51,948 nt of DNA from Rhizobacter sp. (GTDB lineage Bacteria > Pseudomonadota > Gammaproteobacteria > Burkholderiales > Burkholderiaceae_C), in contig JANXZA010000143.1 in NCBI GenBank assembly GCA_025355745.1, positions 1-51,948 on the forward strand, in the 5' to 3' direction. Below the pieces are notes generated by a model, which made no database searches, had not been told where the DNA came from, and saw only the letters and a list, made by a program, of their open reading frames with translations. Made by a program: the position numbers and the translations under genes. Every line of letters starts with the position of its first letter. The stretch's first letter is position 1. This document shows positions 1 to 12,921 of this stretch, one piece after another.

Positions 1-24
1 CGCGGCGTTGGCAGGTTCGGTCAT
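1..24 (-). CDS. Possible start of a minus-strand gene cut by the window edge
   Basis: An ATG whose first base is 24 opens a frame reading MTEPANAA to the left edge. It begins 9 bases after the guaC stop on the same strand, so it could be the next gene of a guaC operon. Eight codons are too few to identify a product. Confidence 0.3.
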
Positions 25-33
25 GGGCGGGCT

Positions 34-1011
34 CTACATCAACAGGTGTTCGCCGGCATTGTCGCCGCCCAGGATCACGTAGTTGACCTTGCGGATGTCG
101 ACCAGCCGGGTGCCGCCGGCGTAGCTGATCGAGCTCTGCACGTCTTCGCGCATCTCGCGCAACGTGTCGGCCAGTGGGCCCTTGATTGGCTCCAATATCC
201 GCTTGCCTTCGACGTGTTTGTACTCGCCCTTGTTGAAGTCGGAGGCGCTGCCGTAGTACTCCTTGAACAGCTTGCCATCGACCTCGACCGTCTTGCCCGG
301 CGACTCCTCGTGGCCCGCAAACAGCGAGCCGATCATCACCATCGAGGCACCGAAGCGCACGCTCTTCGCGATGTCGCCATGGTCGCGGATACCGCCGTCG
401 GCGATGATGGGTTTGGTGGCCACCCGCGCACACCATTTCAGCGCTGACAACTGCCAGCCGCCGGTGCCGAAACCGGTCTTCAGTTTCGTGATGCAGACCT
501 TGCCCGGGCCGACGCCGACCTTGGTCGCATCCGCACCCCAGTTCTCCAGGTCGATCACCGCCTCGGGCGTGGCCACATTGCCGGCGATCAAGAAGGCCGC
601 TGGCAACTTCGATTTGATGTGCCCGATCATCTTGTGCACGCTGTCGGCGTGGCCATGGGCGATGTCGATCGTGATGTAGTCGGCGCCCACGCCGCTCGCC
701 GCGAGCCGGTCGATCACCGCGTAGTCGGCCGCCTTCACGCCGGAGCTGATCGAGACAATCAGGCCCTTGTCGCGCATGCGCTGCGCGTAGGCGATGTTGT
801 CGATGTCGAAGCGGTGCATCACGTAGAAGAAGCCGTTCGCCGCCAACCATTCGGTGATCGGTTCATCGACCACCGTCTTCATGTTGGCCGGCACCACCGG
901 CAGGTTGAAGCGGTGCGGGCCGAACTGGATCGACGCATCGCATTCGGAGCGGCTCTCGACCCGGCATTTGCGCGGCAGCAACAAGACGTTGTCGTAGTCG
1001 AAGATTTCCAT
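34..1011 (-). CDS. guaC: GMP reductase
   Basis: GMP reductase converts GMP to IMP with NADPH and releases ammonia, feeding guanine nucleotides back into the purine pool in the cytoplasm. The 325-residue protein is a single TIM barrel without CBS domains, as expected for the short bacterial GuaC. The N-terminus [13 protein letters not shown] matches the IMPDH/GMPR family. The active-site loop GPGKVCITK puts the catalytic cysteine at residue 173. The later [12 protein letters not shown] and [10 protein letters not shown] segments are also typical. A GuaB/IMP dehydrogenase is less likely because it would be about 480 residues long with a CBS pair. The leader carries a terminator-like hairpin directly upstream (separate entry), which suggests attenuation. 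Confidence 0.95.
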   Translation of the reverse strand: MEIFDYDNVLLLPRKCRVESRSECDASIQFGPHRFNLPVVPANMKTVVDEPITEWLAANGFFYVMHRFDIDNIAYAQRMRDKGLIVSISSGVKAADYAVIDRLAASGVGADYITIDIAHGHADSVHKMIGHIKSKLPAAFLIAGNVATPEAVIDLENWGADATKVGVGPGKVCITKLKTGFGTGGWQLSALKWCARVATKPIIADGGIRDHGDIAKSVRFGASMVMIGSLFAGHEESPGKTVEVDGKLFKEYYGSASDFNKGEYKHVEGKRILEPIKGPLADTLREMREDVQSSISYAGGTRLVDIRKVNYVILGGDNAGEHLLM

Positions 1012-1031
1012 GGTGTGGGCGCCGCCGCCAA

Positions 1032-1063
1032 TAAAAAACCGGACGCCAAGGGCTGGCGTCCGG
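1032..1063 (-). terminator. Terminator-like hairpin in the guaC leader
   Basis: On the minus strand a perfect 9-bp stem (1055-1063 with 1039-1047, arm CCGGACGCC) with a 7-nt loop is followed by TTTTTTAT at 1031-1038. The guaC ATG lies 20 bases further on. This is the shape of an intrinsic terminator, but it sits between the likely promoter and the start of guaC, so it could attenuate guaC or end a very short RNA. Confidence 0.65.
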
Positions 1064-1069
1064 TGGCAA

Positions 1070-1075
1070 ATTCTA
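1070..1075 (-). promoter_or_regulatory. Candidate -10 element for guaC
   Basis: The minus strand reads TAGAAT (5 of 6 to TATAAT). It lies 6-7 bases before the hairpin, so transcription would start at the hairpin's first arm. No convincing -35 is seen at 17 bp. Confidence 0.35.
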
Positions 1076-1168
1076 CGCGGTGGGTCGGCGCCGAGCGGTG
1101 CCGCCGTGCCGACCTGTTCGCGGCGCTCGACCCGCGACTATGATCCGTACTGAAGCGGGAGCATCACG

Positions 1169-1753
1169 ATGGGCCATGCACTGACCAAGCTGAGTTTGCA
1201 GGAGTTCCTTGACTGGGAAAACCAGCAGGCCGAACGCCACGAGTTTCACCGCGGTGAGGTGTTCGCGATGGTAGGCGCGCGGCGGATTCACAACGAGGTG
1301 AGCGGAAATGTCTACGCCTCGCTGAAACAGCAGCTGCGAGGTGCTCCGTGTCGGGTGTTCATCGAATCGATGAAGGTCAAGGTCGGCGAAGCAACCATCC
1401 TTTACCCGGATGTGTTCGTGACATGCGACGCCTCCGACCTGAAGACGCAAATCATCTTCACGGCTCCGACCGTCGTCGTCGAAGTCTTGTCCCCATCCAC
1501 CCAGTCGTACGACCGGGGTTCCAAGTTCACGTTCTATCGCAGCCTGCCGAGCGTGCGCGAGTACCTGCTGGTCGATCCCGAGACGCGCGAAGTGCAGTTG
1601 TTCCGGCGCGGTGCGGATGAGCTGTTCACCTTGCACGACCTGACCGGCCGTGAGCAGGTTCGCCTGGAAAGCATCGGCTGCGAGCTGCTGGCGGTCGATG
1701 TGTTCGACGGCGTCGAGCCCCCCGAGGGTCACCAGGCCAGCCTGCCGATCTGA
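1169..1753 (+). CDS. Uma2-family (DUF820) PD-(D/E)XK nuclease-like protein
   Basis: This 194-residue protein has the layout of Uma2/DUF820: an N-terminal LSLQEFLDWENQQ helix, EFHRGEVFAMVGA, then the nuclease core. YPDVFV supplies the first acidic residue (about residue 82) and VVVEVLSPST supplies the E-x-x of the PD-(D/E)XK fold. The YDRGSKFTFYRSLPSVREYLLVD segment follows, as in the family. The family is abundant in cyanobacteria and occurs in beta-proteobacteria, often in isolation, and its biological role is not established. It stands alone here, between the guaC leader and uvrD. An A/G-rich stretch GGGAGCATCACG lies just before the ATG. Confidence 0.85.
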   Translation: MGHALTKLSLQEFLDWENQQAERHEFHRGEVFAMVGARRIHNEVSGNVYASLKQQLRGAPCRVFIESMKVKVGEATILYPDVFVTCDASDLKTQIIFTAPTVVVEVLSPSTQSYDRGSKFTFYRSLPSVREYLLVDPETREVQLFRRGADELFTLHDLTGREQVRLESIGCELLAVDVFDGVEPPEGHQASLPI

Positions 1754-1787
1754 ACTGCCCAAGGGCGGGGTGGCCGACAATCGGCCG

Positions 1788-4262
<2,475 letters not shown>

Positions 4263-4282
4263 GTTTCAGAGGAGGGTTTGCC

Positions 4283-4942
4283 ATGTTCATCGCTTCGACT
4301 CGTGCCCATCCCGCGCGCTTGCGTGCTGCATCTGTTCGCTGCATCGCCGGCCTGGCACTGCCGCTCGCCCTGGCGTTGTTCGGAGGCTGCGCATCGACCG
4401 CGCTCGATGCGCAATGGGCCGATGCCCAACTGCCACCCCAATTGCTGCGCGGCGCCAAGGTGATGGTGGTCTGCGAGGCGCAGGACGTGGCGATCCAGCG
4501 CCTCTGCCAGGATCAGGTGGTGGCCGGCCTGGCGCAGCGCGGCGCGGTGCCGGTGGCGCTGCCCGAGACCATCAACGTGCCGCTCGCGCAGGCCGCCATC
4601 GACCCGCAGGTCTTGCAGGCGGCGCGCAATGCCGGTGCGAAGGCGGTGTTCAGCGTCGTCGTCGGAGTGGCGGCGCAGGCGGTCAGCCCGGGCCTGTCGA
4701 TCAGCCTGGGCGGCTTCGGTTTCGGCAGCAACGTCGGCGGCGGCATCGGCGTTTCGGCGCCGATCGGCGGCGGCAAGGTGAACTCGGGTTACTCTGCCAA
4801 CGGCCGCGTCACCGAGGTCGCCGGTGGGCGGCTGCTGTGGACGGCGCGCGCCACCGCGCCGCCCTCATCAAACGTGACCGCGCAGTTGAACGAGTTGTCG
4901 GCCACGGTGCTGGCGGCGGCCGACAAGGCGGGGATGTTCTAG
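4283..4942 (+). CDS. Putative lipoprotein of unknown function
   Basis: This 219-residue protein has an N-terminal export signal ending in the lipobox LFGGC (Cys near residue 36), so it should be lipid-anchored in the cell envelope. The mature part begins STALDAQWADAQLPPQLLRGAKVMVVCEAQDVAIQRLCQDQ. It contains a Gly-rich stretch (LGGFGFGSNVGGGIGVSAPIGG) and a C-terminal helix. The pattern resembles small lipoproteins with an alpha/beta fold that look like DUF4136 relatives, but I do not recognise the family with confidence. A strong AGAGGAGG ribosome-binding site sits 7-8 bases before ATG 4283. It is the second gene after uvrD (20 bases) and ends convergently with the SGNH hydrolase. Confidence 0.75.
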   Translation: MFIASTRAHPARLRAASVRCIAGLALPLALALFGGCASTALDAQWADAQLPPQLLRGAKVMVVCEAQDVAIQRLCQDQVVAGLAQRGAVPVALPETINVPLAQAAIDPQVLQAARNAGAKAVFSVVVGVAAQAVSPGLSISLGGFGFGSNVGGGIGVSAPIGGGKVNSGYSANGRVTEVAGGRLLWTARATAPPSSNVTAQLNELSATVLAAADKAGMF

Positions 4943-4970
4943 TCAATGCCCGCCGCGCCGGCAGGCACGG

Positions 4971-6341
4971 TCAGTCGTCGTCGCCGCCGCGGAACAGCCG
5001 CAGGTCGATGAAGTCGGCCATCGCGCGATAGCCGGCGTCGTTCGGGTGCAGGTGGTCGCCGCTGTCGTAGGCCGCCAGCATGCGCGCCGGGTGCGCCGGG
5101 TCGCGAATGGCGCGGTCGAAGTCGATGACGGCATCGAAGGCGCCGCTGCTGCGGATCCACTGGTTGACGGCCAGGCGTTTGACTTCGCCTTCGGGCGTGA
5201 AGTAGCCCGGCAGCGTGGTGCCCTCGAACGGCGTCAGCGTGGCGCCGAAGATCTTCAGGCCGCGCTCGTGCGCGCGGGCGATGATCTGCTTGTGGCCGGC
5301 AATGATGTCGGCCGCCGTGACCACCTCGCCGGCAAAACCGAAAAACCCCGGAATGCCGATGTTGTTGATGCCTTCGAGCAGGATCACGAACTTCGCGCCG
5401 GGTGCATTCAGCACGTCGCGGTCGAGCCGGGCCTGCGCATTCGGGCCGATGAAGTCGAACAGCGTGCGGTTGCCGCTGATGCCGTGGTTCAGCACCGCCA
5501 GGTGCTCGCTGCGGTGCGACGCTTGCAGCCGCACCGCGAGCAGGTTCGGCCAGCGCCGGTTGGTGTCGGGCGTGGAGGCGAAGCCGTCGGTGATCGAGTC
5601 GCCGAGCGTGACGATGGCGGCGTTCTTCCTCGGCCCTTCGACGCTGATGCCAGTCAGGAAGAACCACGACAGCGTCGTCGATGCCGTCGGCATGACCACG
5701 GCGCTTGAGTAGTCGCCCGGCGTCGACACATAGGTGGTGGCCAGACCAAGCGAGTGAAACGTGTTCGGTGTCGTGGGCTTGGGCAGGAAGACGCTGACGA
5801 CCAGGTCGGCGGTCGGCGCCACGTCGAAGTCGATCGGGTCGCTCAACGCGGGTGCGCCGGCCGGGATGGTGAAGGAAGCGCGACCGCCAAAGGTCAACGC
5901 CCGGTCGGAGCCGGCGACGATGGCCGCGCCCGCGCCGTGGCGCGCGATCGTCACGGCGCCGACGCTGAGCGGCGTGCTGCCGTACTCGTTCGACAGGCGT
6001 ACGCGAACCTTCTTGCCGCCGATGCTGGTGCGCACCACTTGGCGGATCGTCTGGTTGTCGAACTGCGCGGGTGTGGGCGTGATGAGTGGTGGCTCGGGGC
6101 GCTGCGGGCTGGCCGTCCAGGTTCCGACCCATCGGTCGTCGTCGCGGTCGCTTGCTGGCGCGAGCGAGGGGGTGACCAACGCCATGGCCACGAAGAACGC
6201 TGCCCCGGCCTGGAACAGGGTGCGACGCCTGAGCGATGTCGCGCCCGGGACGGGGCTCTCAGCGGGGCTCGCCGAGGTGCTCGCCGAGGTGCTCGCCGAG
6301 GTGCTCGCAGAAGGGTGCCGGAAGGGATCGCGGTTGAACAT
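4971..6341 (-). CDS. Tat-exported SGNH/GDSL-family hydrolase
   Basis: This 456-residue secreted esterase/lipase-type hydrolase has all four SGNH blocks. Block I is VTLGDSITDGF (nucleophile Ser), block II is GISGNRTL (Gly), block III is EGINNIG (Asn) and block V is DHLHPND (Asp/His). An N-terminal beta-domain of about 200 residues precedes the hydrolase domain, as in secreted GDSL proteins acting on polysaccharide or ester substrates. The start MFNRDPFRH is preceded by AGAGGAGA. RRRTLFQAGAAFF looks like a twin-arginine signal and is preceded by an unusual Ser/Ala/Thr repeat encoded by a 12-bp tandem repeat. The natural substrate cannot be read from the sequence. Confidence 0.88.
   Translation of the reverse strand: MFNRDPFRHPSASTSASTSASTSASPAESPVPGATSLRRRTLFQAGAAFFVAMALVTPSLAPASDRDDDRWVGTWTASPQRPEPPLITPTPAQFDNQTIRQVVRTSIGGKKVRVRLSNEYGSTPLSVGAVTIARHGAGAAIVAGSDRALTFGGRASFTIPAGAPALSDPIDFDVAPTADLVVSVFLPKPTTPNTFHSLGLATTYVSTPGDYSSAVVMPTASTTLSWFFLTGISVEGPRKNAAIVTLGDSITDGFASTPDTNRRWPNLLAVRLQASHRSEHLAVLNHGISGNRTLFDFIGPNAQARLDRDVLNAPGAKFVILLEGINNIGIPGFFGFAGEVVTAADIIAGHKQIIARAHERGLKIFGATLTPFEGTTLPGYFTPEGEVKRLAVNQWIRSSGAFDAVIDFDRAIRDPAHPARMLAAYDSGDHLHPNDAGYRAMADFIDLRLFRGGDDD
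6267..6312 (-). repeat. 12-bp tandem repeat in the SGNH hydrolase leader
   Basis: Three perfect copies of GCTCGCCGAGGT (plus strand) at 6267-6302 and a degenerate fourth encode a Ser-Ala-Ser-Thr repeat in front of the Tat motif. Change in copy number would keep frame and vary the length ahead of the signal peptide. Confidence 0.85.
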
Positions 6342-6508
6342 GGTGGTCTCCTCTTGCAAGGGTTCTGGTGACGGGGCTGCGGCGTCTCTTCCGGCATCGG
6401 TTCGGTGCTGAAGAAACAGGTTGCCATCGAACCCGGCTCTGAACCGGGCAGGCAGAAGACCGCCAGAAATGATGGCCTTGCTGCGCGCCGCCGTCAATCC
6501 CGATGCGC

Positions 6509-8065
<1,557 letters not shown>

Positions 8066-8485
8066 CGATGTCCCCCGTTGAGTGGTGTCGGCAGTCGTCG
8101 CCTTTCCGGGGCGACAACTGCGCGGCGGCGCGGTGCCGCGCAGGCAACAGAGCAGGGAGAAGGCGATGAAATACATCGCGATGTGAAGGCCGTGGAAAAC
8201 AAGCGACGGCTGAAACAAAAACTGATTGGCAACCAGGGTCAGCCAATCTGCGGGTCTCACCCTCACCCAACCCTCTCCCACGAATACGCGGTAGGGGGAG
8301 CCGGATGGCTCGTTCTCCCGCTTGCAGGAGAAGGGGCGAATTGCTCCCCTCCCGCTGGCGGGTTGGGGTGAGGGTGCTTCGAGCGCGCCCCAGCCGTGGC
8401 CGCAGTTCATTTCAGAAACGACAGAGACCTGCACGTCGCCGTGCAGGCTCTTCTGGTGTCGATGCCGATTCAGCGGCCGCGAGGC
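8066..8485. other. 420-bp intergenic stretch with a dispersed-type inverted repeat
   Basis: No gene is convincing here. The half next to the repeat-protein gene should hold its promoter, but I see no clear -10/-35 pair. The other half holds the inverted repeat listed separately (8256-8376), which lies beyond the 3' end of the subtilase gene. Confidence 0.6.
8256..8376. repeat. Inverted repeat of the CTCACCC/GGGTGAG type
   Basis: Left arm CTCACCCTCACCCAACCC begins at 8256. Right arm GGGTTGGGGTGAGGGTG ends at 8376 and is close to its reverse complement. The interior has further short complementary G/C tracts (CTCCCGCTTGCAGGAG, CTCCCGCTGGCGGG). This resembles the REP/BIME-like intergenic elements seen in many proteobacterial genomes. 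Only one copy is seen in this window. Confidence 0.65.
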
Positions 8486-9877
8486 TCAGGGGCAGCGAGG
8501 GGCAACGGGCACGATGTCGCTCAGCGCGGCGGCTGCATCGACCTGTCGCAGTTGGGTGCCGCACAGCGCCGCGCTGGCGCGCTTGAGGCGGGTCACCACG
8601 TCGGTCGGCGCCATGCCCACATCGAGCGAGCGCAGCAGCGCGGCGGTGCCGGCTGCCAGCGGCGCAGCCATGGAGGTGCCGCTCCAGGTGCCGTAGCCAC
8701 CGGGCACGGCGCTGGTGATGTTGTCGCCCGGCGCGGCCATCGTGACCCAGCTGCCGAAGTTGCTGAAGGCCGCGAGCTTGCGGTTCGCGTTACTGGCGGC
8801 GATGGCGAGCAGGCCGTGCGTGCCTTCGGCCGCCGGGTACTGCTTGATGCTGGTGCTGGCGTCGTTGCCCGAGGCTGCCACCACGACCGCACCATTGCCG
8901 CGCTTGCAGCGCCGTGCATCGTCGTTGTAGCCGGGGTCGGAGCGGTCGCCGATCGGGTCGTCGGGCACTTCGGCGGCACACGACGCGATGTCGGCAATGG
9001 CCGCCAGCAGCCGGGTGCGGCTCAGGCTGCCCAGGCTGAGGTTGATGACGTGCGCGCCGTCGTCGGTGTTCGGGTCGCCATCGGGATCGACCGCGTAGAG
9101 CAAGGCCTCGGCCAGCACCCAGGCGTTGCCCATGCCGTCGGCATCGAGCGCCCGCAGCGGCATGATCTTCGCGCCCGGCGCGACCATCGCGACCAGCCCG
9201 GCGACATGGGTGCCGTGGCCATACGCGGCGTTCGCCGTGCTGCCGATTTCCGACGGGTCGGCGTCGTAGTCGACGAAATCGAAGCCGGGCAAGAGCCGGC
9301 CGGCCAGCAAGGGGTGGCTTCGGTCGACACCGGTGTCGATGATGGCAACGCGAATGCCGGTGCCGGTGGCGATCGCGTGCGCTTCGGTCAGGCGCATCGC
9401 CTGCGGCGCCCATTGCGCGGCGTAGGTTTGCGGGGTGCCGATCGCCCAGGCCACGTTCTTGCGCGCCTCGGGGCTGCGGTGGGTGGCATTCGGCTCGGCG
9501 ATCATCACCCCGGGTTCCAGCGCCAGCGCGGCCAGAACGTCCTTCACACGCGCCGCGCCAACCACCTTCAGGCGGTAGATCGGCCGCGCTCCAAAGCGGC
9601 TCATCAGGGACAGCGGGTATTTGGCCAGCAGCGGCTGCAAGGCGTCGCTGCTGCGCAGTTTGACGAGCACCTCGCCGGCCATGTCGGGGTCGCTGGCCGT
9701 CCCGGTGCTGCTGCCGCCGGAGCCTGCGGCCGGTGGGCCGCCGCCCGTGCTTCCTCCTGCGCCGCCGACGCTGCCGCCGGCAAGTGCCGGCAGGCTCACG
9801 CTCAAACCCAGGCTCAGGCTGGAAGCGATGAGCCCGGCCGCGAGCGCGACTCTCGAAGCAAGTGTTTGCGTGTGCAT
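8486..9877 (-). CDS. Secreted S8 (subtilisin-like) serine protease
   Basis: This is a subtilase of 463 residues with the catalytic triad in the correct order: Asp181 in AIIDTGVD, His224 in GHGTHVAG and Ser402 in SGTSMAAP. A Sec signal (MHTQTLASRVALAAGLIASS) is followed by a Gly/Ser-rich stretch. An I9-like propeptide region follows (GEVLVKLRSSDALQ to VMIAEPNATHR), so it should be made as a zymogen and act outside the cytoplasm. I start it at the second Met because the signal peptide then lies at the N-terminus. It is 180 bases downstream of the TPR-CHAT gene on the same strand. The gap holds TGTAAC-like bases (minus strand near 10035-10045) that could be an ECF-type -35, so it may be a regulon member rather than a cotranscribed gene. 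Confidence 0.92.
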   Translation of the reverse strand: MHTQTLASRVALAAGLIASSLSLGLSVSLPALAGGSVGGAGGSTGGGPPAAGSGGSSTGTASDPDMAGEVLVKLRSSDALQPLLAKYPLSLMSRFGARPIYRLKVVGAARVKDVLAALALEPGVMIAEPNATHRSPEARKNVAWAIGTPQTYAAQWAPQAMRLTEAHAIATGTGIRVAIIDTGVDRSHPLLAGRLLPGFDFVDYDADPSEIGSTANAAYGHGTHVAGLVAMVAPGAKIMPLRALDADGMGNAWVLAEALLYAVDPDGDPNTDDGAHVINLSLGSLSRTRLLAAIADIASCAAEVPDDPIGDRSDPGYNDDARRCKRGNGAVVVAASGNDASTSIKQYPAAEGTHGLLAIAASNANRKLAAFSNFGSWVTMAAPGDNITSAVPGGYGTWSGTSMAAPLAAGTAALLRSLDVGMAPTDVVTRLKRASAALCGTQLRQVDAAAALSDIVPVAPRCP

Positions 9878-10057
9878 GGTTCGGTTTCCGGGTGGGGCGG
9901 CAATGGAATATCGGCAGCGCGGATCGGGCCGGTTTGGCGTCCGGAGCATCTCGACAGAGCGGGCACGGCCGCGTCTGATACATGCGCCGTCAACGGTGTA
10001 CGAAAAATCGCCTGAGATGCATGCGTCGAGACTTGGTTTGTTACATCGGCGCGGCGC

Positions 10058-12892
10058 TCACCAGCCGCCGTACAGGACGAAGGCGGCCCAGCAGTACGGG
10101 TGCGGGTGATCGCGCCGGATCGCGATCTGCGCGAGTTGCAGTGCACTCGCGGCGCCCTGGCCGCGCACCAGCGCGGCATAGAACCGGGCCATGAAGCGCA
10201 CGGTGATTTCGTCTTCCACCGGCCACAGGCTTGCCACCACCCGCGCCGCGCCGGCGACCATGAAGGCGCGCACCAGGCCGACCATTTCATCGCCGGCACT
10301 CTGCGCGTTCAGCCCGGTCTCGCAAGCGCTGAGCACCACCGTGCACGGCTTCAGCGCCAGCGACTCGGCGCCCTCGACCGTGAGCGCGCCGGCGTGCAGG
10401 TGCAGCGCCGAAAAGCGCGGGTTGTCGCTGCGAAACTGGGCATGGCAGGCCAGGTGCAGCACATCGGCCGCCGGGGCGTGGGCGCGCAACACCGCCAGCG
10501 TGGCCTGCGCGCCGACGAAGGCCGTGCCGTTGTCGAACAGGCCGGCGACGAACTCGGCCTCGCGCGCGGTGTGCAGCAGGCGCGACGACTCGCCCAGCGC
10601 CAACACCCGGCGCGCCGCCACCGCAGGCCGCAGCAGGCCCCGCAGCGCCAGCCGCGCGCTCGGCGCCAGCGCCAGCTCGAAGCGCTCGCCGAGCGCCGTG
10701 CGGCCGTCGCTCAGCGCCGCGAAGGGCAGCACGCCGAGCTGCGCGTGCGGCACCACGATGACGCGCCGGCAGCCCGTCAGCGCATCGCCGAGCGGGGCCC
10801 ACACGAGACCGTACAAAGCCAGCATCCGCGCCTGCGTGCGGGCGACCAGCGTGGTCAGGTGGCGCTGCACCGGCGCGCTGCCGTGGCGCAGGGTTTCGAG
10901 CTGGAAGCGGGCCGACTGCGCCGCCGCCAGCACGCTCGACCACAGCGCCATGTGCCGCACCAGCGCCACCTCGGCACGGGTCACGACGCAGGCGAAGAGT
11001 TCGTCGTCAAGCACGCCGTATTCGATCAGCGCGTCGCCGTCCTGCAGTGCGGCTTGCAGGGCGGCGATGTCGAGGTCGTGCGCGCCGTGGCTGACGCGGT
11101 GGGGGGCGCCGTTGGTAACCTCATGACTGGCGCGCTGCGGCCCGCCCAGCCGCTGGCGGCGCGCCCCTTCGAGCAATTCGTGTTCGGTGCGCAGCCGCTG
11201 CTGGTTTAGGGCCGCCGAGCTGCCGCCTTCTTCCTGCAGGCGCTGGGTGCGGCGGTACAGCCAGTCGAGACGCTCGCGCAGCGCTTGCAGGCTGGCGTCC
11301 ATATCGAGGCCATGCCCTTCGGACAGGCGCTCGTCGAGCGCCCGGGCACGAAAGCGGTCGAGGTGCCGCAGCGCGTCGGCAGCCGATCCAGGCACCGCTG
11401 CGGGGTCGGCCGTGGTCGCCATCGACGCAGCGGTGAGCGCGATGCGCAACCGTTCCTGGTAGGGCCGCAGGTGCTCGGTGATGAAGGCGCTGCGCAGGTC
11501 GTCGTCGGGCAGGGCACGGCGCTGGTCTTCGAAGAGTTCGATGGCGGCGTCGAAGGCCGCAGCAGCCGCGCGTGGGTCGCTCAGGGCCTGAGCCACCAGG
11601 CCCTGGCCGGTGAGGCAGCGCACCTGGACCGAAAGCTGCTGCAGGGCGCGCGCTCGGTGCAAGGTGGCATCGAACGCGCGGCTCGCCTCGACATGCCGGC
11701 CGAGCGCGAGCAGTGCCTGGGCGCAGACCACTTCGGCGCGTGAGGCGCCGTCGGTCTGGCCCGCCGCAGCGAAGCCGACCACGGCCTGCCCGGCCCATCT
11801 CAATGCGGCGCCCGTGTCGCGATTCGACAAGGCCAGCTCGCCACGCGCCAGCGCCACGCTCGCGCGGCCCACCTCGTTGCCCTGGGCAGCGAACAGCGCG
11901 GCGGCCTGGGCCAGCGAAGCGTCGGCGCCGGTCCTGCCGAGCAGGGCTTCGGTGCGGCCGCGCTGGGCCAGCGCCCAGGCTTGTTCGTCGGGTGAGTCGA
12001 GCGCGCCGAACTTGGCCACGGCCGCGTCGAACAGGGACAACGCTTCCGGCAGCAGGCGCAGTTCGAGGTAGGCATCGGCAAGCTGCTTCTCGGCGATGGC
12101 GAGCGGCTGCGGCAGGGCCAGGGTTTGGTAGGCACGGCGGGCCGCTTCGAGCCCGGCCAGCGCCTCGCGGTAGCGGCCTTGCGCCAGGTCGAGCAGGGCC
12201 GCCGATTCGTCGGCCAGCGCGACCCGCACCGCCAGGTGCCGGTTCGAGGCCCGCATGCGGGCCCGGGCATAGGTCAGGCGTGCCGCGTCAAAGTCGCCGA
12301 GGGCGGTCAGCGCATCGGCCACGCCGATGTCGGCGAGGATCGAATGCTCATGGTCACTGACGCGCGCGAACAGCACGGCGGCCTCGCGGTAGTGGCGCGC
12401 GGCCTGCGCGTAATGGTCGCGTCGCAGGTGCAGGCCGCCCAGGTTCAGGCTCACCCTGCTGGCCGCGCCGAGGTTGCCCAGCGCCACCAGTTCGCGCTGC
12501 GTGGCCTCGGCGCAGCGTTCGGCATCGTCGTGCCGGCCGAGCATCGATAGCGCCATGATTTTCGGCACCTGGGTCTGTGCGGCAGGGTCGGGCTGGCCGG
12601 CCCGGCGGAAGGCGGCGGCGGCGCGGTCGAGGTGCTCGATCGCCTGCGCCATCTGGCCCTTCGTGGCGCACGCAATGGCGGCGGTCCAGTCGGCCAGCGC
12701 GGCGATCTGGTCGGCCTGGTCGGCCGGCACGCCGGCGTCAAGCAGGGCCCGCAAGACCTCCGCGGCGCGGGCCGCGCGCGCCGGTTCGCGGCCCCAGGCT
12801 TCGTAGCAGGCATCCTTCAGGGCCCAGGCCAGCGCCAGCGAATCAGCGCCGGCCGGCCCGAAAACCGACGGCGCATCGAGCCACTCGCGCAC
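10058..12892 (-). CDS. TPR-CHAT caspase-like protease
   Basis: This is a large cytoplasmic protein of 944 residues. The first 600 residues are helical repeats of TPR type (for example YAQAARHYREAAVLFARV and YREALAGLEAARRAYQTL). The last 300 form a CHAT (caspase HetF-associated with TPR) domain. The cysteine-protease dyad is present: His817 in LHLACHAQF and Cys857 in VVLSACETGLN. The family C-terminus (FMVAGAARVVASLWPVEDE to YCWAAFVLYGGW) is complete. Known TPR-CHAT proteins include the Craspase protease of type III-E CRISPR and separase-like gasdermin activators. Here it follows a sigma factor and a small protein on one transcript. GTG 12892 is the first conventional start, but a perfect ribosome-binding site points to CTG 12919, in frame and nine codons earlier. 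Confidence 0.92.
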   Translation of the reverse strand: MREWLDAPSVFGPAGADSLALAWALKDACYEAWGREPARAARAAEVLRALLDAGVPADQADQIAALADWTAAIACATKGQMAQAIEHLDRAAAAFRRAGQPDPAAQTQVPKIMALSMLGRHDDAERCAEATQRELVALGNLGAASRVSLNLGGLHLRRDHYAQAARHYREAAVLFARVSDHEHSILADIGVADALTALGDFDAARLTYARARMRASNRHLAVRVALADESAALLDLAQGRYREALAGLEAARRAYQTLALPQPLAIAEKQLADAYLELRLLPEALSLFDAAVAKFGALDSPDEQAWALAQRGRTEALLGRTGADASLAQAAALFAAQGNEVGRASVALARGELALSNRDTGAALRWAGQAVVGFAAAGQTDGASRAEVVCAQALLALGRHVEASRAFDATLHRARALQQLSVQVRCLTGQGLVAQALSDPRAAAAAFDAAIELFEDQRRALPDDDLRSAFITEHLRPYQERLRIALTAASMATTADPAAVPGSAADALRHLDRFRARALDERLSEGHGLDMDASLQALRERLDWLYRRTQRLQEEGGSSAALNQQRLRTEHELLEGARRQRLGGPQRASHEVTNGAPHRVSHGAHDLDIAALQAALQDGDALIEYGVLDDELFACVVTRAEVALVRHMALWSSVLAAAQSARFQLETLRHGSAPVQRHLTTLVARTQARMLALYGLVWAPLGDALTGCRRVIVVPHAQLGVLPFAALSDGRTALGERFELALAPSARLALRGLLRPAVAARRVLALGESSRLLHTAREAEFVAGLFDNGTAFVGAQATLAVLRAHAPAADVLHLACHAQFRSDNPRFSALHLHAGALTVEGAESLALKPCTVVLSACETGLNAQSAGDEMVGLVRAFMVAGAARVVASLWPVEDEITVRFMARFYAALVRGQGAASALQLAQIAIRRDHPHPYCWAAFVLYGGW

Positions 12893-12921
12893 GCGGGCGA
12901 CGGCTTCGTCTGGGCTCAGCG

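Noticed and set aside
8396-10015. Plus-strand ORF of 539 codons opposite the S8 protease
   Set aside because: The S8 protease on the other strand has signal peptide and triad. This frame has only Arg/Gly/Ala-rich low-complexity sequence.
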